A stretch of DNA of 64,000 nucleotides from Candidatus Symbiopectobacterium sp. NZEC151 (GTDB lineage: Bacteria; Pseudomonadota; Gammaproteobacteria; Enterobacterales; Enterobacteriaceae). The stretch spans positions 62,001 to 126,000 of the forward strand of contig NZ_JAGFPE010000004.1 of NCBI RefSeq assembly GCF_025962655.1. The letters are read 5' to 3'. Made by a program: the position numbers and the translations under genes. Under the pieces are notes generated by a model. It saw only the letters and a list, made by a program, of their open reading frames with translations, had not been told where the DNA came from and did not search any database. Shown here one piece after another: positions 18,100 through 26,088 of this stretch (position 1 is its first letter; the number at the start of each line of letters is the position of its first letter).

Positions 18100-19410
18100 T
18101 TATTGGCGCATCGCCGGGAAAGGCAGCCATTTGCCTTCACAGGCATACGCCGTTTTCACCGCTGTTGCGTTGGCGATGGTCGATGGCGTTGGGGTCAAGC
18201 CGCCTTCGGCCACACGGACAATGGCGTTCTGTTGATGCCAGCCCTGAAGATTATCGATTTTTACACCGTCAAAGGTCACATCAAGGGGATGCTCGCTGTC
18301 ATAGCCGTTGAGTACGACCTTGCCGCCGTTCCCGGACACATTTTTCAGCGAAATATGTTTATACCAGGGAATAAGGTTGCCCTTTTTGCCTTCATAAGCC
18401 GTATCCAGCGTAATCGGCCATTTATTATTGCGCAAACACACATTCTCAACGTGGACGTTTTCGACGATTCCACCGCGACTCGAATCACTTTTAATTCTGA
18501 TGCCTGAGGTTGTGCCATCCAGCGTAAGATCTTTAATCAGAATATCGCTGATGCCGCTGTTGGTTTCACTGCCGATAGACATGCCGTGACCGGAATAGAA
18601 GTGGTTATCTACTATCGAGATAAAACGCGTTGGCCCGCTGTTGCCTGCTTTAATCGCAATATTGTCATCACCGGTGCGGATAACGCTTTTAGCTATTGTT
18701 ACATCGGTTGCCGCACCCGGATCGATACCGTCGGTATTACGCGCATCCGCTGGCGTATCAATAACAATTCCCCACACTGTGATCCCTTGTACCTTATTCA
18801 GCACCAGATGAAAGTTAGGCGAGTTGGTTAAACGGATGTGATAAAAGGTCAGATTTTTAGCGTTATCCACCTGAATCAGACGAGGCACGTTCTGGTTACC
18901 CCCTTCCTTTTGCGCGCGTCGTGCCAACTGCCACCAGGTTTCAGTTTTGCTTTCCATGATCTGATTGCCACCGCCATCAATCGTGCCCTCGCCGACAATA
19001 CCGCCGCCCTGTGCGTTATCAATATGAATAAAAGGCTGGCATTGCCCCTTCTGGTTGCTGAGCGTGCCGCACATTCCATTGCCTTTGTCGTAATCAGCGG
19101 GGTTGGCGGAGGCCGCGAGCACGGCACCTTTATCTACCCACAGCCACGTGTCGGAACGCATACTCAGTGGGCCGCTTAGAAAGGTATTGTGGCCGTTGGC
19201 GGCAATTAATTTCACGGCTTGACCCGCAGGGCAGCGTTCGATGGCCTGCTGAATCCGTTGCTGATTATTTCCCGGTTCGGGCGTCAGGGTGGAACAAATG
19301 TGCTGCGGATAAGCGGGTTCCTGTACCAGACGACGATCGGCTGCGTGCGCGATGCTTAATAAAAATGCCGGGCAAAGAGACAGTAACGTTGTGAGTGTTT
19401 TTGCGTTCAT
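18100..19410 (-). CDS. Secreted GH28 polygalacturonase
   Basis: A pectin-degrading glycoside hydrolase of family 28 that cleaves polygalacturonate. It has a 436-residue precursor with a Sec signal peptide (positive start, hydrophobic core, cleavage after A-H-A near residue 23). The catalytic signature is complete: N-T-D-G-I-D (D227), G-D-D-N (D248, D249), G-H-G (H275) and R-I-K (R305-K307). Parallel beta-helix spacing is normal. It is longer at the C-terminus than the PehA I recall from Pectobacterium (about 400 residues), so it is a related but separate type. Export to the medium by a type II system is usual for such enzymes. No convincing KdgR box was found upstream. Confidence 0.93.
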   Translation of the reverse strand: MNAKTLTTLLSLCPAFLLSIAHAADRRLVQEPAYPQHICSTLTPEPGNNQQRIQQAIERCPAGQAVKLIAANGHNTFLSGPLSMRSDTWLWVDKGAVLAASANPADYDKGNGMCGTLSNQKGQCQPFIHIDNAQGGGIVGEGTIDGGGNQIMESKTETWWQLARRAQKEGGNQNVPRLIQVDNAKNLTFYHIRLTNSPNFHLVLNKVQGITVWGIVIDTPADARNTDGIDPGAATDVTIAKSVIRTGDDNIAIKAGNSGPTRFISIVDNHFYSGHGMSIGSETNSGISDILIKDLTLDGTTSGIRIKSDSSRGGIVENVHVENVCLRNNKWPITLDTAYEGKKGNLIPWYKHISLKNVSGNGGKVVLNGYDSEHPLDVTFDGVKIDNLQGWHQQNAIVRVAEGGLTPTPSTIANATAVKTAYACEGKWLPFPAMRQ

Positions 19411-19608
19411 CGGTATAGCCTGCTAACCATCATCCACGATAGTTACGTTGTTTTCATCCAGACGATGATTAAAACAGAACCGCAAACGCCGCTCTCTCGT
19501 TGCCGCGTAAGAAAGTGTCACAAAGTTATACTTCATTTTATCGCCATCGCCGTCCCTTTTCCGCTGTTGCAGAAGAATAAATATCGGCGTGTAGCTAATC
19601 TCTATCAA

Positions 19609-19998
19609 TCAAGCCAGGGCTTTCGCTTTGAGTTTTTGGTATTCCTCTTCAGTAATGATGCCATCATCTAACAACTTCTTAGCTTCTGATATGTGCTCGG
19701 CGGGCGATTTCCCCGCGACCTCACGAATATATTCGTTAGTTGCTGAGACTGATTTTTTCACCTGTGCGCGATGTCGCTCTGCCATGCCCTTGCCGCGCAC
19801 GATAAGGTAGATGAGAGAGGTAAGTAGCGGAATAAAAAGTAAGAAAACAATCCACGCCGCTTTGTAAAGGCCGCTGGCTTCCTGATCGCGAAACAGGTCG
19901 GATACCACCTGGAAAAGAATAAAGAGATAAGCAATAAAAAAGAACAGTGAAAATGCCGTGACCAATATATCCCACAGCGTCAGTAAGTGCGTTGCCAT
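19609..19998 (-). CDS. PLDc_N / SHOCT-domain small membrane protein
   Basis: A 129-residue protein with two membrane helices (about 10-33 and 45-66) in a cardiolipin-synthase N-terminal-like (PLDc_N) arrangement. A charged linker follows, then a C-terminal SHOCT motif (I-S-E-A-K-K-L-L-D-D-G-I-I-T-E-E-E-Y-Q-K-L-K). Such proteins are common and uncharacterised. It is a single gene with no clear operon partner. Confidence 0.85.
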   Translation of the reverse strand: MATHLLTLWDILVTAFSLFFFIAYLFILFQVVSDLFRDQEASGLYKAAWIVFLLFIPLLTSLIYLIVRGKGMAERHRAQVKKSVSATNEYIREVAGKSPAEHISEAKKLLDDGIITEEEYQKLKAKALA

Positions 19999-20169
19999 TG
20001 TTGTGTTTCCTTAGGATTTAACGAATTAAATCAGGTGCCGGGATAAACATAATAAAGGTATAGCACAGATTTGTTTTTTCCACACAGCAGGGGGAAAACA
20101 GAACCGAGGGGACTATTGGGGAGAATTGATGAATAACAGGCGAGGAATAATCGCCACAGACATTGCGCG

Positions 20170-20424
20170 CTATTGATCTACAGATGATGGCGCTTGGGCG
20201 TCATCGTCAAAAGCAAACAGTGTAACCAGATCGATTTGAAACCCAACGGCGATGATATAGAGCACTTCCAGCGTAGGATTGCGCACGCCGCGTTCAACAC
20301 CACTGAGATATGTGCGGTCTAACCCACATTTTTCAGCAAAAGCTTCTTGCGACAGATTAGCCTGCAACCTGAGTGATCTTACGCGCTGCCCCAAACGGGC
20401 TTTGATGGAATTGGGTATTTTCAT
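20170..20424 (-). CDS. Restriction controller (C-protein)-like HTH regulator
   Basis: An 84-residue XRE-type DNA-binding protein. The helix-turn-helix (about 12-62) has the C-protein hallmark L-S-Q-E-A-F-A-E-K-C-G-L-D-R-T-Y-L-S-G-V-E-R-G-V-R-N-P, and the size equals that of controller proteins of restriction-modification systems. The upstream region contains two GACTnnnAGTC sites, the recognition pattern known for C-proteins, which supports autoregulation. No methyltransferase or endonuclease gene is in the window, so this is an orphan or a repurposed regulator. It is divergent from a Ner-like gene. Confidence 0.8.
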   Translation of the reverse strand: MKIPNSIKARLGQRVRSLRLQANLSQEAFAEKCGLDRTYLSGVERGVRNPTLEVLYIIAVGFQIDLVTLFAFDDDAQAPSSVDQ

Positions 20425-20453
20425 GGAGTAAGCATTGTTTTTTGATGCTTATC

Positions 20454-20513
20454 AGTCCACGGACTATTAGTCACAACGGTAAAGTTTTGTGGTAACGTAG
20501 TGACTCATAGTCA
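20454..20513. promoter_or_regulatory. Two C-box-like operators in a divergent promoter region
   Basis: GACTATTAGTC at 20462-20472 and GACTCATAGTC at 20502-20512 (within a perfect TGACT-CAT-AGTCA) both match GACTnnnAGTC exactly and are 40 bases apart. A third inverted pair AGTCC-AC-GGACT spans 20454-20465. One box lies 38 bases before the C-like gene and the other 19 bases before the Ner-like gene, so a single protein could control both promoters. Confidence 0.7.
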
Positions 20514-20530
20514 TCGAACCGGAGGCGTAC

Positions 20531-20749
20531 ATGGAAAAACAGGATTGGCACCCAGCAGATATCATTGCTGCCATAAAAAGGAAGGGGACATCGCTGGCGG
20601 CGTTGTCTCGGGCGTCTGGGTTGGCATCATCAACGCTGGCGAATGCGCTAACGCGGCGGTGGCCCAAGGGGGAGCGGCTTATCGCACAAGCGATAAACGT
20701 GAGCCCGGAAGAGATCTGGCCTTCACGCTACCTGAATAATCGCCGCTGA
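20531..20749 (+). CDS. Ner/Nlp-like HTH regulator
   Basis: A 72-residue DNA-binding protein of the Ner family (phage Mu Ner, E. coli SfsB/Nlp). It starts D-W-H-P-A-D-I-I-A-A-I-K-R-K-G-T-S-L-A-A-L-S-R-A-S-G-L and ends P-E-E-I-W-P-S-R-Y, both diagnostic. GGAGG lies 6 bases before the ATG. It sits divergent from the C-protein-like gene across the C-box region. Its origin is probably a phage or mobile element, but no phage genes are nearby. Confidence 0.88.
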   Translation: MEKQDWHPADIIAAIKRKGTSLAALSRASGLASSTLANALTRRWPKGERLIAQAINVSPEEIWPSRYLNNRR

Positions 20750-20924
20750 GAGGGACGGCTGAGTCGTCATCCGCCCTGTGCGGGTGACTGATATTGCCTG
20801 AGGTTCGGCACAGGTTTGGCATCATGGTCACTCTGAACGTTTTTACGGCGAAAGGTATTGCTGACCGCATTGATTTCTTTGATGATGCAACAATGAAGCG
20901 TTATTTGTTGCTGGCATTAACGGG

Positions 20925-21710
20925 ATGGGGTTGATGAAGTTTACCAAGATCGTAGGTGTGACCATCGTCAGCATATTGTTGCTGTCATTCTGGCAAAGCT
21001 GGGCACACTCGACGCGCGGTGGTGAAGCGCTGAGCGGCCAGGGATGGTGGTCCGCTCGGCGTGACTCCGCCGGCGTCGCACCCGATCCCGTGCGTTGGCG
21101 CGATACCGCCATTGTTCAGGTGTATGCGGCGCCGACCTACGGCTGGCGTGGTCTGGTGGCGGTTCACCCTTGGATTATCCTGAAAGCCAAAGGTGAAACG
21201 CGCTACCGGCGCTATGAAGTGATCAGTTGGGGAAGCGACAATGTGGTACGCCTGAATTACACGCTACCTGACGGATTTTGGTACGGTGCAACGCCGAAAC
21301 TGCTGGTTGAACATCGCGGTGAGGCGGCGCAAGCGATGATCCCGCAGATCGATGCCGCGATCAAAAGCTATCCCTGGCCGCAGACCTATCGTGCCTGGCC
21401 TGGACCGAACAGCAATACCTTTCTCGCGCATATTGGCCGTGAAGTGCCTGCATTACAGCTTGATATGCCGGCCAACGCCATTGGTAAAGACTATCGCTCA
21501 ATCGTGAACCCGGTGGGGTTGGCTCCCTCGGGCAGCGGCGTTCAGATTTCGGTTCTGGGGGCGCTGGGCGTTACGCTGGCGCTGGAAGAAGGCCTGGAAG
21601 TGAACCTGCTGGGTATGAACCTGGGCATCGATGTGAATCCACCGGCGTTACGGCTGCCTTTTATCGGCCGGTTAGGTTTTGACAATGTCGATCAGCAGCA
21701 AGAACGCTGA
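20925..21710 (+). CDS. DUF3750 family protein
   Basis: A 261-residue protein with one N-terminal hydrophobic segment (about 8-28), a membrane anchor or signal. It then has family features V-Q-V-Y-A-A-P-T-Y-G-W-R-G, V-H-P-W-I-I-L-K, Y-R-R-Y-E-V-I-S-W-G, Y-R-A-W-P-G-P-N-S-N-T-F and P-S-G-S-G-V-Q. This matches DUF3750, whose function is unknown. The start is either 20925 or the second ATG at 20934, which has GGGG upstream. Confidence 0.85.
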   Translation: MGLMKFTKIVGVTIVSILLLSFWQSWAHSTRGGEALSGQGWWSARRDSAGVAPDPVRWRDTAIVQVYAAPTYGWRGLVAVHPWIILKAKGETRYRRYEVISWGSDNVVRLNYTLPDGFWYGATPKLLVEHRGEAAQAMIPQIDAAIKSYPWPQTYRAWPGPNSNTFLAHIGREVPALQLDMPANAIGKDYRSIVNPVGLAPSGSGVQISVLGALGVTLALEEGLEVNLLGMNLGIDVNPPALRLPFIGRLGFDNVDQQQER

Positions 21711-21760
21711 CGGTGAAAGGCGCGGTGCGTTAGCCAATGCGCCCTGCGAAGAGCGCCTCG

Positions 21761-22318
21761 CTATGGGTGCTCAATAATCATTACCGCGCAAGTATCCTTC
21801 TCCAATGCTTCGAAGGTGTGCGGCCCATCTGCGGCATAGCTGATGTAGTCACCAGCGTTAAGCGTAATCTCATGCCCCTCAGGTCCAAGCAGGGCGCGCC
21901 CACTGCTGATCATGACATGTTCCAGCGTACCGGTTTGATGAGGGATAGAACGGCGTACACTTCCCGGCTGCGCGGTCACGCGGTAGATATCGCGTTGCAT
22001 CCCCCTCGGACAGACGGCGAGCAGTGTCACAAAATAGTGTGCCTGTTCAGCGGCTACGATGTCGCCCTCATGCGCACGGATCACTTGTACCCGGGGCTGG
22101 GGTGCTGCAATCAACTGCGTTACCTGCACATCAAGCGCCATCGCCAGCGCCCACAGCGTTTCCAGGCTGGGATTACCGCTGCCTGATTCCAATTGGGATA
22201 GCGTAGATTTTGCGATACCGGCACGTTTGGCCAATTCACTGACGGAAATACCTATCCGCTCGCGTTCACGTTTTACCGCCATGGCGAGAATACCGATCGG
22301 CGTTGACGAGGGTTGCAT
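21761..22318 (-). CDS. XRE-cupin transcriptional regulator
   Basis: A 185-residue regulator: N-terminal HTH (I-S-V-S-E-L-A-K-R-A-G-I-A-K-S-T-L-S-Q-L-E-S-G), linker, and C-terminal cupin (H-V-M-I-S-S-G-R-A, L-N-A-G-D-Y-I-S-Y). Regulators of this build sense small molecules and usually repress a neighbouring exporter or catabolic gene. The ATG at 22318 has GGAGAAC upstream; an ATG at 22330 would add four residues but lacks a ribosome site. It is divergent from the EamA transporter gene with operator-like repeats between. Confidence 0.9.
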   Translation of the reverse strand: MQPSSTPIGILAMAVKRERERIGISVSELAKRAGIAKSTLSQLESGSGNPSLETLWALAMALDVQVTQLIAAPQPRVQVIRAHEGDIVAAEQAHYFVTLLAVCPRGMQRDIYRVTAQPGSVRRSIPHQTGTLEHVMISSGRALLGPEGHEITLNAGDYISYAADGPHTFEALEKDTCAVMIIEHP

Positions 22319-22334
22319 ATCGTTCTCCATAAAA

Positions 22335-22409
22335 AACGATCGTTCTGTTTGACAGTCAATACTGAGATGGCCATTATACCACGCGTTCTTTTTGTCGAAC
22401 AATCGTTCG
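22335..22409. promoter_or_regulatory. Operator-like repeats between XRE-cupin regulator and EamA gene
   Basis: A perfect palindrome AACGATCGTT at 22335-22344 and an inverted repeat GAAC-AATC-GTTC at 22397-22408 share the direct motif ATCGTTC. One copy is next to each gene start, the layout expected if the regulator binds both divergent promoters. Confidence 0.55.
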
Positions 22410-22438
22410 TTATGTTATTTATTGTGTGAGGTATAGGT

Positions 22439-23353
22439 ATGGCATTCGATCAACGTGCTGAGTGGGGGGCAGGATCGCTGAAGATGGCGATCGCCATGAT
22501 CATTTCAGGAACAGTGGGGTGGTTTGTGTTAGCCACAGACTTACCCGCGTTAACGGTGGTCTTTTGGCGCTGCGCTTTCGGCGCGTTAGCCATGGCGCTG
22601 GTCTGTGCTGCGCAAGGCCTTTTACGTCGAGGCATGCTGTCGCGCAGGCAGTTTTACGTGGTTGTTTTAGGCGGCATTACGCTGACGCTTAACTGGGTTT
22701 GTCTGTTCATCGCGTACGCACAGACCTCTATTGCAGTCGCAACAATAACCTATCACGTACAGCCGTTTATTTTGGTTGCGCTAGGGGCGGTGTTGTTCAA
22801 TGAAACACTGACACGTTATAAGCTCGGGTGGATGGTCATTGCCTTCTCCGGTGTGACGCTGATTATGTTGGGCGGTCAGCAACAGGATCAGGATTTCGTG
22901 CAATACGTCTATGGGATAGGGTTTGCATTGGCTGCCGCCTTTTTTTACGCCATTACAGCCGCGATTACCAAGGCATTGCGCGATGTATCTCCTTGCCTGA
23001 TGGTGTTTATTCAGTTAGGGGTTGGCTGCGTGATGCTGCTGCCTTTTGTTTCGCTGCCTACAGCATCCTCTGTCAGCGACGTTTGGGGGTTGCTGGTAGT
23101 GATTGGCTTTGTGCACACTGGCCTGATGTCAGTGCTGCTTTATAGTGCGGTACAAAAAATTCCGACGATAGTGGTCGGCGGGCTCGCTTTTATCTACCCG
23201 GTGGTGGCCATTTTGGTCGATGCCTGGGTGTTGCATCGCCCATTGAATGGGGGGCAGCTGACGGGAACCCTGATCGTTCTGGCGGCGGTTGCCGGCATTA
23301 ATGTCCGGTGTCGTTTTTTTCAAAAAGACAACAGCGCTACTCTCCGGCATTAA
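22439..23353 (+). CDS. EamA/DMT-family transporter
   Basis: A 304-residue membrane protein with about ten helices in two EamA repeats (first about 10-145, second about 160-295), typical of drug/metabolite transporters. Characteristic parts are F-W-R-C-A-F-G-A near helix 2, T-I-T-Y-H-V-Q-P-F in helix 4 and F-I-Y-P-V-V-A near the end. The substrate is not evident. The ATG at 22439 is preceded by GAGG. It is probably controlled by the divergent XRE-cupin regulator. Confidence 0.9.
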   Translation: MAFDQRAEWGAGSLKMAIAMIISGTVGWFVLATDLPALTVVFWRCAFGALAMALVCAAQGLLRRGMLSRRQFYVVVLGGITLTLNWVCLFIAYAQTSIAVATITYHVQPFILVALGAVLFNETLTRYKLGWMVIAFSGVTLIMLGGQQQDQDFVQYVYGIGFALAAAFFYAITAAITKALRDVSPCLMVFIQLGVGCVMLLPFVSLPTASSVSDVWGLLVVIGFVHTGLMSVLLYSAVQKIPTIVVGGLAFIYPVVAILVDAWVLHRPLNGGQLTGTLIVLAAVAGINVRCRFFQKDNSATLRH

Positions 23354-23528
23354 CGCGTTATGCTGTCCTGCATTAATATTGACCAGGGTCAGCATCCGAT
23401 AGGGCGGGTTCAGGCTACGATGCGGCAACATTGTCATAGGCTTTCGCTAAACGAGATCTGTTATCAGGATGAAAACAGGAAGCATCAATGGGCAAGCGGT
23501 TTCATGTTTATAACAGAAGGAACGTTCA

Positions 23529-23927
23529 ATGTTAGATCATTTAAGTGTTCCGGTGACAGATATTGATCGCAGTCGGCAGTTTTATGAAAGTGCACTGGCA
23601 CCGTTAGGTTATCGTCTGATCAAAGATTTTAATCATGCGATAAGTTTTGGCGTGTTGGAAGGATATGGAAAGTCCAGCGATCCGGGCGGCGAATTTTGGA
23701 TCTATCAGGGAAAAGCATTACCTTGTCCGGCGACGCATTTTGCATTTAGTGCTGAGACGCGTGACGTTGTAGATGCTTTTTATCATGCGGCAATCGCGGC
23801 GGGCGGACAGGATAACGGAAAGCCGGGAATTCGAGATCTGTATCATGCCCATTATTATGCGGCATTTGTGCGCGATCCTGATGGATATAACATCGAAGCC
23901 GTCTTTCATCGCAGCATTGCACCTTAG
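23529..23927 (+). CDS. VOC (glyoxalase-like) protein
   Basis: A 132-residue single-repeat vicinal-oxygen-chelate fold protein. It has M-L-D-H-L-S-V-P-V-T-D-I-D-R-S-R-Q-F-Y at the start, H-F-A-F-S-A in the centre and F-V-R-D-P-D-G-Y-N-I-E-A-V at the end. The metal-binding His and Glu positions are present. The substrate is unknown. AGAAGGAAC precedes the ATG. Confidence 0.88.
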   Translation: MLDHLSVPVTDIDRSRQFYESALAPLGYRLIKDFNHAISFGVLEGYGKSSDPGGEFWIYQGKALPCPATHFAFSAETRDVVDAFYHAAIAAGGQDNGKPGIRDLYHAHYYAAFVRDPDGYNIEAVFHRSIAP

Positions 23928-24108
23928 GGATATCACTTCTTTTGCTGGCTGCAAACGATCAAAGAAAATCGGATCCTGATTGATACGCACGCTAATACAC
24001 CTGCGGTATTAATTTTTCGCCATTTTTAATCGAGTCTTGGGGGATGAAAACTTTTTCTTAAGGACGAAGAAACACGGGTGGTGATAACGATCGCGGATTA
24101 GAAAAGAT

Positions 24109-24138
24109 ATGCATGGAGTACAACTCTACTCCATGCAT
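24109..24138 (-). terminator. Perfect 12-bp hairpin downstream of the H-NS paralogue
   Basis: ATGCATGGAGTA (24109-24120) pairs perfectly with TACTCCATGCAT (24127-24138) around a 6-base loop. Read on the minus strand it is followed by ATCTTTTC, so it probably terminates the gene ending at 24184. Confidence 0.65.
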
Positions 24139-24183
24139 AACAAGACAAGTGATGCGCGCTAATACGGCAAGGAAGAGAACAAA

Positions 24184-24582
24184 TTAAATCTCGAAATCTT
24201 CCAGCGTTTTGCTTCCGCCATCGATGGCTTCACGGATCGCTTTAGGCGTACGGCCTTGGCCGGTCCAGGTTTGTTCGGTGCCATTCTCATCAATATATTT
24301 ATATTTCGCCGGACGAGGATCGCGTTTGGTCTTGGCCGGTTTAGATTTCACGCTTTCCAGCAGTTCAGCCGGATCAATACCGTCTTCAAGAAGCTGAGCA
24401 CGAATGGCATCCAGTTTTGCCAAACGTTCTGCCTGCTCTTTCTGAATTTTGCTGTCTTCTTCGCGGCGCTCTTCCACAATTGCAGTGAATTTGCTTAACA
24501 GCTCTTCCAGGGTTTCAAGATCGGTATCTCGGGCCTGAGCGCGAAGAGAACGAATATTACTTAGCACGTCAAAACTCATCAT
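24184..24582 (-). CDS. H-NS/StpA-family nucleoid protein
   Basis: A 132-residue histone-like silencer. The N-terminal oligomerisation part (S-N-I-R-S-L-R-A-Q-A-R-D, then a coiled coil with E-E-R-R-E-E) is joined by D-G-I-D-P-A-E-L-L to a C-terminal DNA-binding domain with R-P-A-K-Y-K-Y-I-D-E-N-G and the T-W-T-G-Q-G-R-T-P-K core. It ends K-T-L-E-D-F-E-I. Enterobacteria usually keep hns near galU and tdk, so this copy among accessory genes may be a second (StpA-like) member. AAGGA precedes ATG-ATG; either can be the start. Confidence 0.92.
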   Translation of the reverse strand: MMSFDVLSNIRSLRAQARDTDLETLEELLSKFTAIVEERREEDSKIQKEQAERLAKLDAIRAQLLEDGIDPAELLESVKSKPAKTKRDPRPAKYKYIDENGTEQTWTGQGRTPKAIREAIDGGSKTLEDFEI

Positions 24583-25156
24583 GGTGTTCCTTTAAAAAGA
24601 AGAGACATTATTAGCTTACAAGATATTTTTTGATTTTCCAATATACACCAGATACGTCGGCATGAAATATTTTTTTATAGTGCCTTATGTAAAAAAATGC
24701 GTAACAGACGGCGTGGGTAAAGCAGGAGCGTTAATCGTTAGCTGGTTAATAACGCAACGCCTCGCGGTTGCCGCTATTTATTAATTCATCACTCGACTAT
24801 CGATACTTAAGCGGGGTTGTCTGTTAGCGGCATTGACATCCCTAATCCCTTACCCGTGTCAACTTATCGGGGCGCGCTCATTTTCTCCCTGCGCATAACG
24901 CTAATTATTTAAGGGTATAAGCGTAACAGGGAAGAATATAATGCCAGCGTGGCATACGCACAGGCGAAGGGATCTGGGGGGTACGAGTGAAAAACCGTAC
25001 CGTTTAGCGTTCCTTTCACTCAGCGGCGAATGAATGCCCTGTCAGGCCGCCGCCCTTTGACGGTAGGCGAATACAAATCAATTTACACACTGTGGTTTGA
25101 TGATTATCCTGAATATGTTTTGCTGTGGCAGTCACACAGTAAATTGATGTTGCGAT
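24583..25156. other. 574-base gap between the H-NS paralogue and the TPP riboswitch
   Basis: No gene recognised. The first ~150 bases are AT-rich and likely hold the promoter of the H-NS paralogue. The end holds an inverted-repeat unit (25077-25148) and presumably the thiM promoter. No tRNA or other known RNA was recognised. Confidence 0.5.
25077..25148. repeat. Inverted-repeat-bounded 72-base unit before the TPP riboswitch
   Basis: ATCAATTTAC (25077-25086) is repeated inverted as GTAAATTGAT (25139-25148). The similarity continues inward through ACACTGTG and CACACA. It may be a miniature element or a long imperfect hairpin. Confidence 0.5.
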
Positions 25157-25234
25157 GACTCGGGGTGCCCTTCTTTGTGAAGGCTGAGAAATACCCGTAC
25201 CACCTGATCTGGATAATGCCAGCGTAGGGAAGTC
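25157..25234 (+). promoter_or_regulatory. TPP riboswitch (THI element)
   Basis: The conserved thiamine pyrophosphate aptamer sequences are present in order: CGGGGTGCCC, the GGCTGAGAAATACCC segment, ACCTGATCTGGATAATGCC and AGCGTAGGGAAG. It lies 51 bases before the thiM start. TPP binding is expected to lower expression of thiMD, probably by blocking translation as in E. coli thiM. Confidence 0.97.
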
Positions 25235-25284
25235 TCGGTATTCCGATCGGCTACCGTCTTCTTACACGCCGGTTGGGAGTAATA

Positions 25285-26088
25285 ATGAACGACCTGCCCA
25301 CCGATTTTTCTGCTGCCCACGCGGCGGCAGTGTTGCACGATTTCTCAACGGCTTCGCCGTTAGTCCATTGCCTGACCAACGATGTGGTCCAGTCTTTTAC
25401 CGCCAATGTCTTGCTGGCGCTCGGTGCATCTCCTGCGATGGTGGTGGATCCGGGCGAGGCGGCACAGTTTGCCGCGTTGGCCGATGCGCTTCTGATCAAC
25501 GTGGGGACCTTAGAATCAACGCGTGCCGATGCGATGCTGGCCGCCGTGCATAGCGCTAACCAGGCGGGCAAGCCCTGGGTGCTGGATCCCGTCGCGGTTG
25601 GTGGGTTGCGCTTTCGTACCGACTTTGTGCGCGAATTGCTGCCTTGCAAACCGGCGGCGATTCGCGGCAATGCCTCGGAAATTATCGCGCTGTCTGGTGC
25701 CAATTCGCAGGGCCGAGGCGTTGATAGCCTGGACGCTTCCTTCACGGCCATCCCTGCCGCACGCGAACTGGCGGCGCGTTGGTCAACGGTGGTGGCGGTG
25801 ACGGGAGAGGTGGACTACGTCACGGACGGTGTGCGCGTCTGGGCGGTAAAGGGCGGTCATCCGATGATGACGCGCGTGGTGGGTACCGGGTGCGCACTCT
25901 CCGCCGTCGTTGCGGCATTCTGTGCGCGCGGTGCGGATCGATTATCTCAGGTTGCGACAGCCTGTGCCGTAATGGCGCGGGCAGGGGAGCGTGCCGCCGC
26001 GCAGGCCAACGGGCCGGGCAGTTTTACGCCTGCGTTTTTGGATGCGCTTGCGCTATTGCGCCAGGAGGCACAGACATGCGCCTTATAA
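25285..26088 (+). CDS. thiM: Hydroxyethylthiazole kinase
   Basis: ThiM phosphorylates 4-methyl-5-(2-hydroxyethyl)thiazole in thiamine salvage. The 267-residue protein has the family blocks [38 protein letters not shown] and the ATP/anion-hole G-T-G-C-A-L-S-A near the C-terminus. The ATG at 25285 follows GGGAG. The gene lies under a TPP riboswitch and overlaps thiD by 13 bases. Confidence 0.96.
   Translation: MNDLPTDFSAAHAAAVLHDFSTASPLVHCLTNDVVQSFTANVLLALGASPAMVVDPGEAAQFAALADALLINVGTLESTRADAMLAAVHSANQAGKPWVLDPVAVGGLRFRTDFVRELLPCKPAAIRGNASEIIALSGANSQGRGVDSLDASFTAIPAARELAARWSTVVAVTGEVDYVTDGVRVWAVKGGHPMMTRVVGTGCALSAVVAAFCARGADRLSQVATACAVMARAGERAAAQANGPGSFTPAFLDALALLRQEAQTCAL

Noticed and set aside
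19411-19480. A KdgR operator before the polygalacturonase gene
   Set aside because: I looked for the AT-rich KdgR dyad and found only partial matches (GATGAAAAC and TGTTTTAATC) without proper symmetry.
19423-19608. A 61-codon minus-strand open frame upstream of the polygalacturonase gene
   Set aside because: No ribosome site, no recognisable domain, and it overlaps the expected promoter region of the polygalacturonase gene.
20170-21760. A restriction-modification operon beside the C-like regulator
   Set aside because: None of the neighbouring proteins has methyltransferase motifs or an endonuclease signature.
25779-26075. In-frame extension of thiD back into thiM
   Set aside because: The added 99 residues overlap thiM in another frame and do not resemble ThiD; ATG 26076 has an ideal AGGAGG site.
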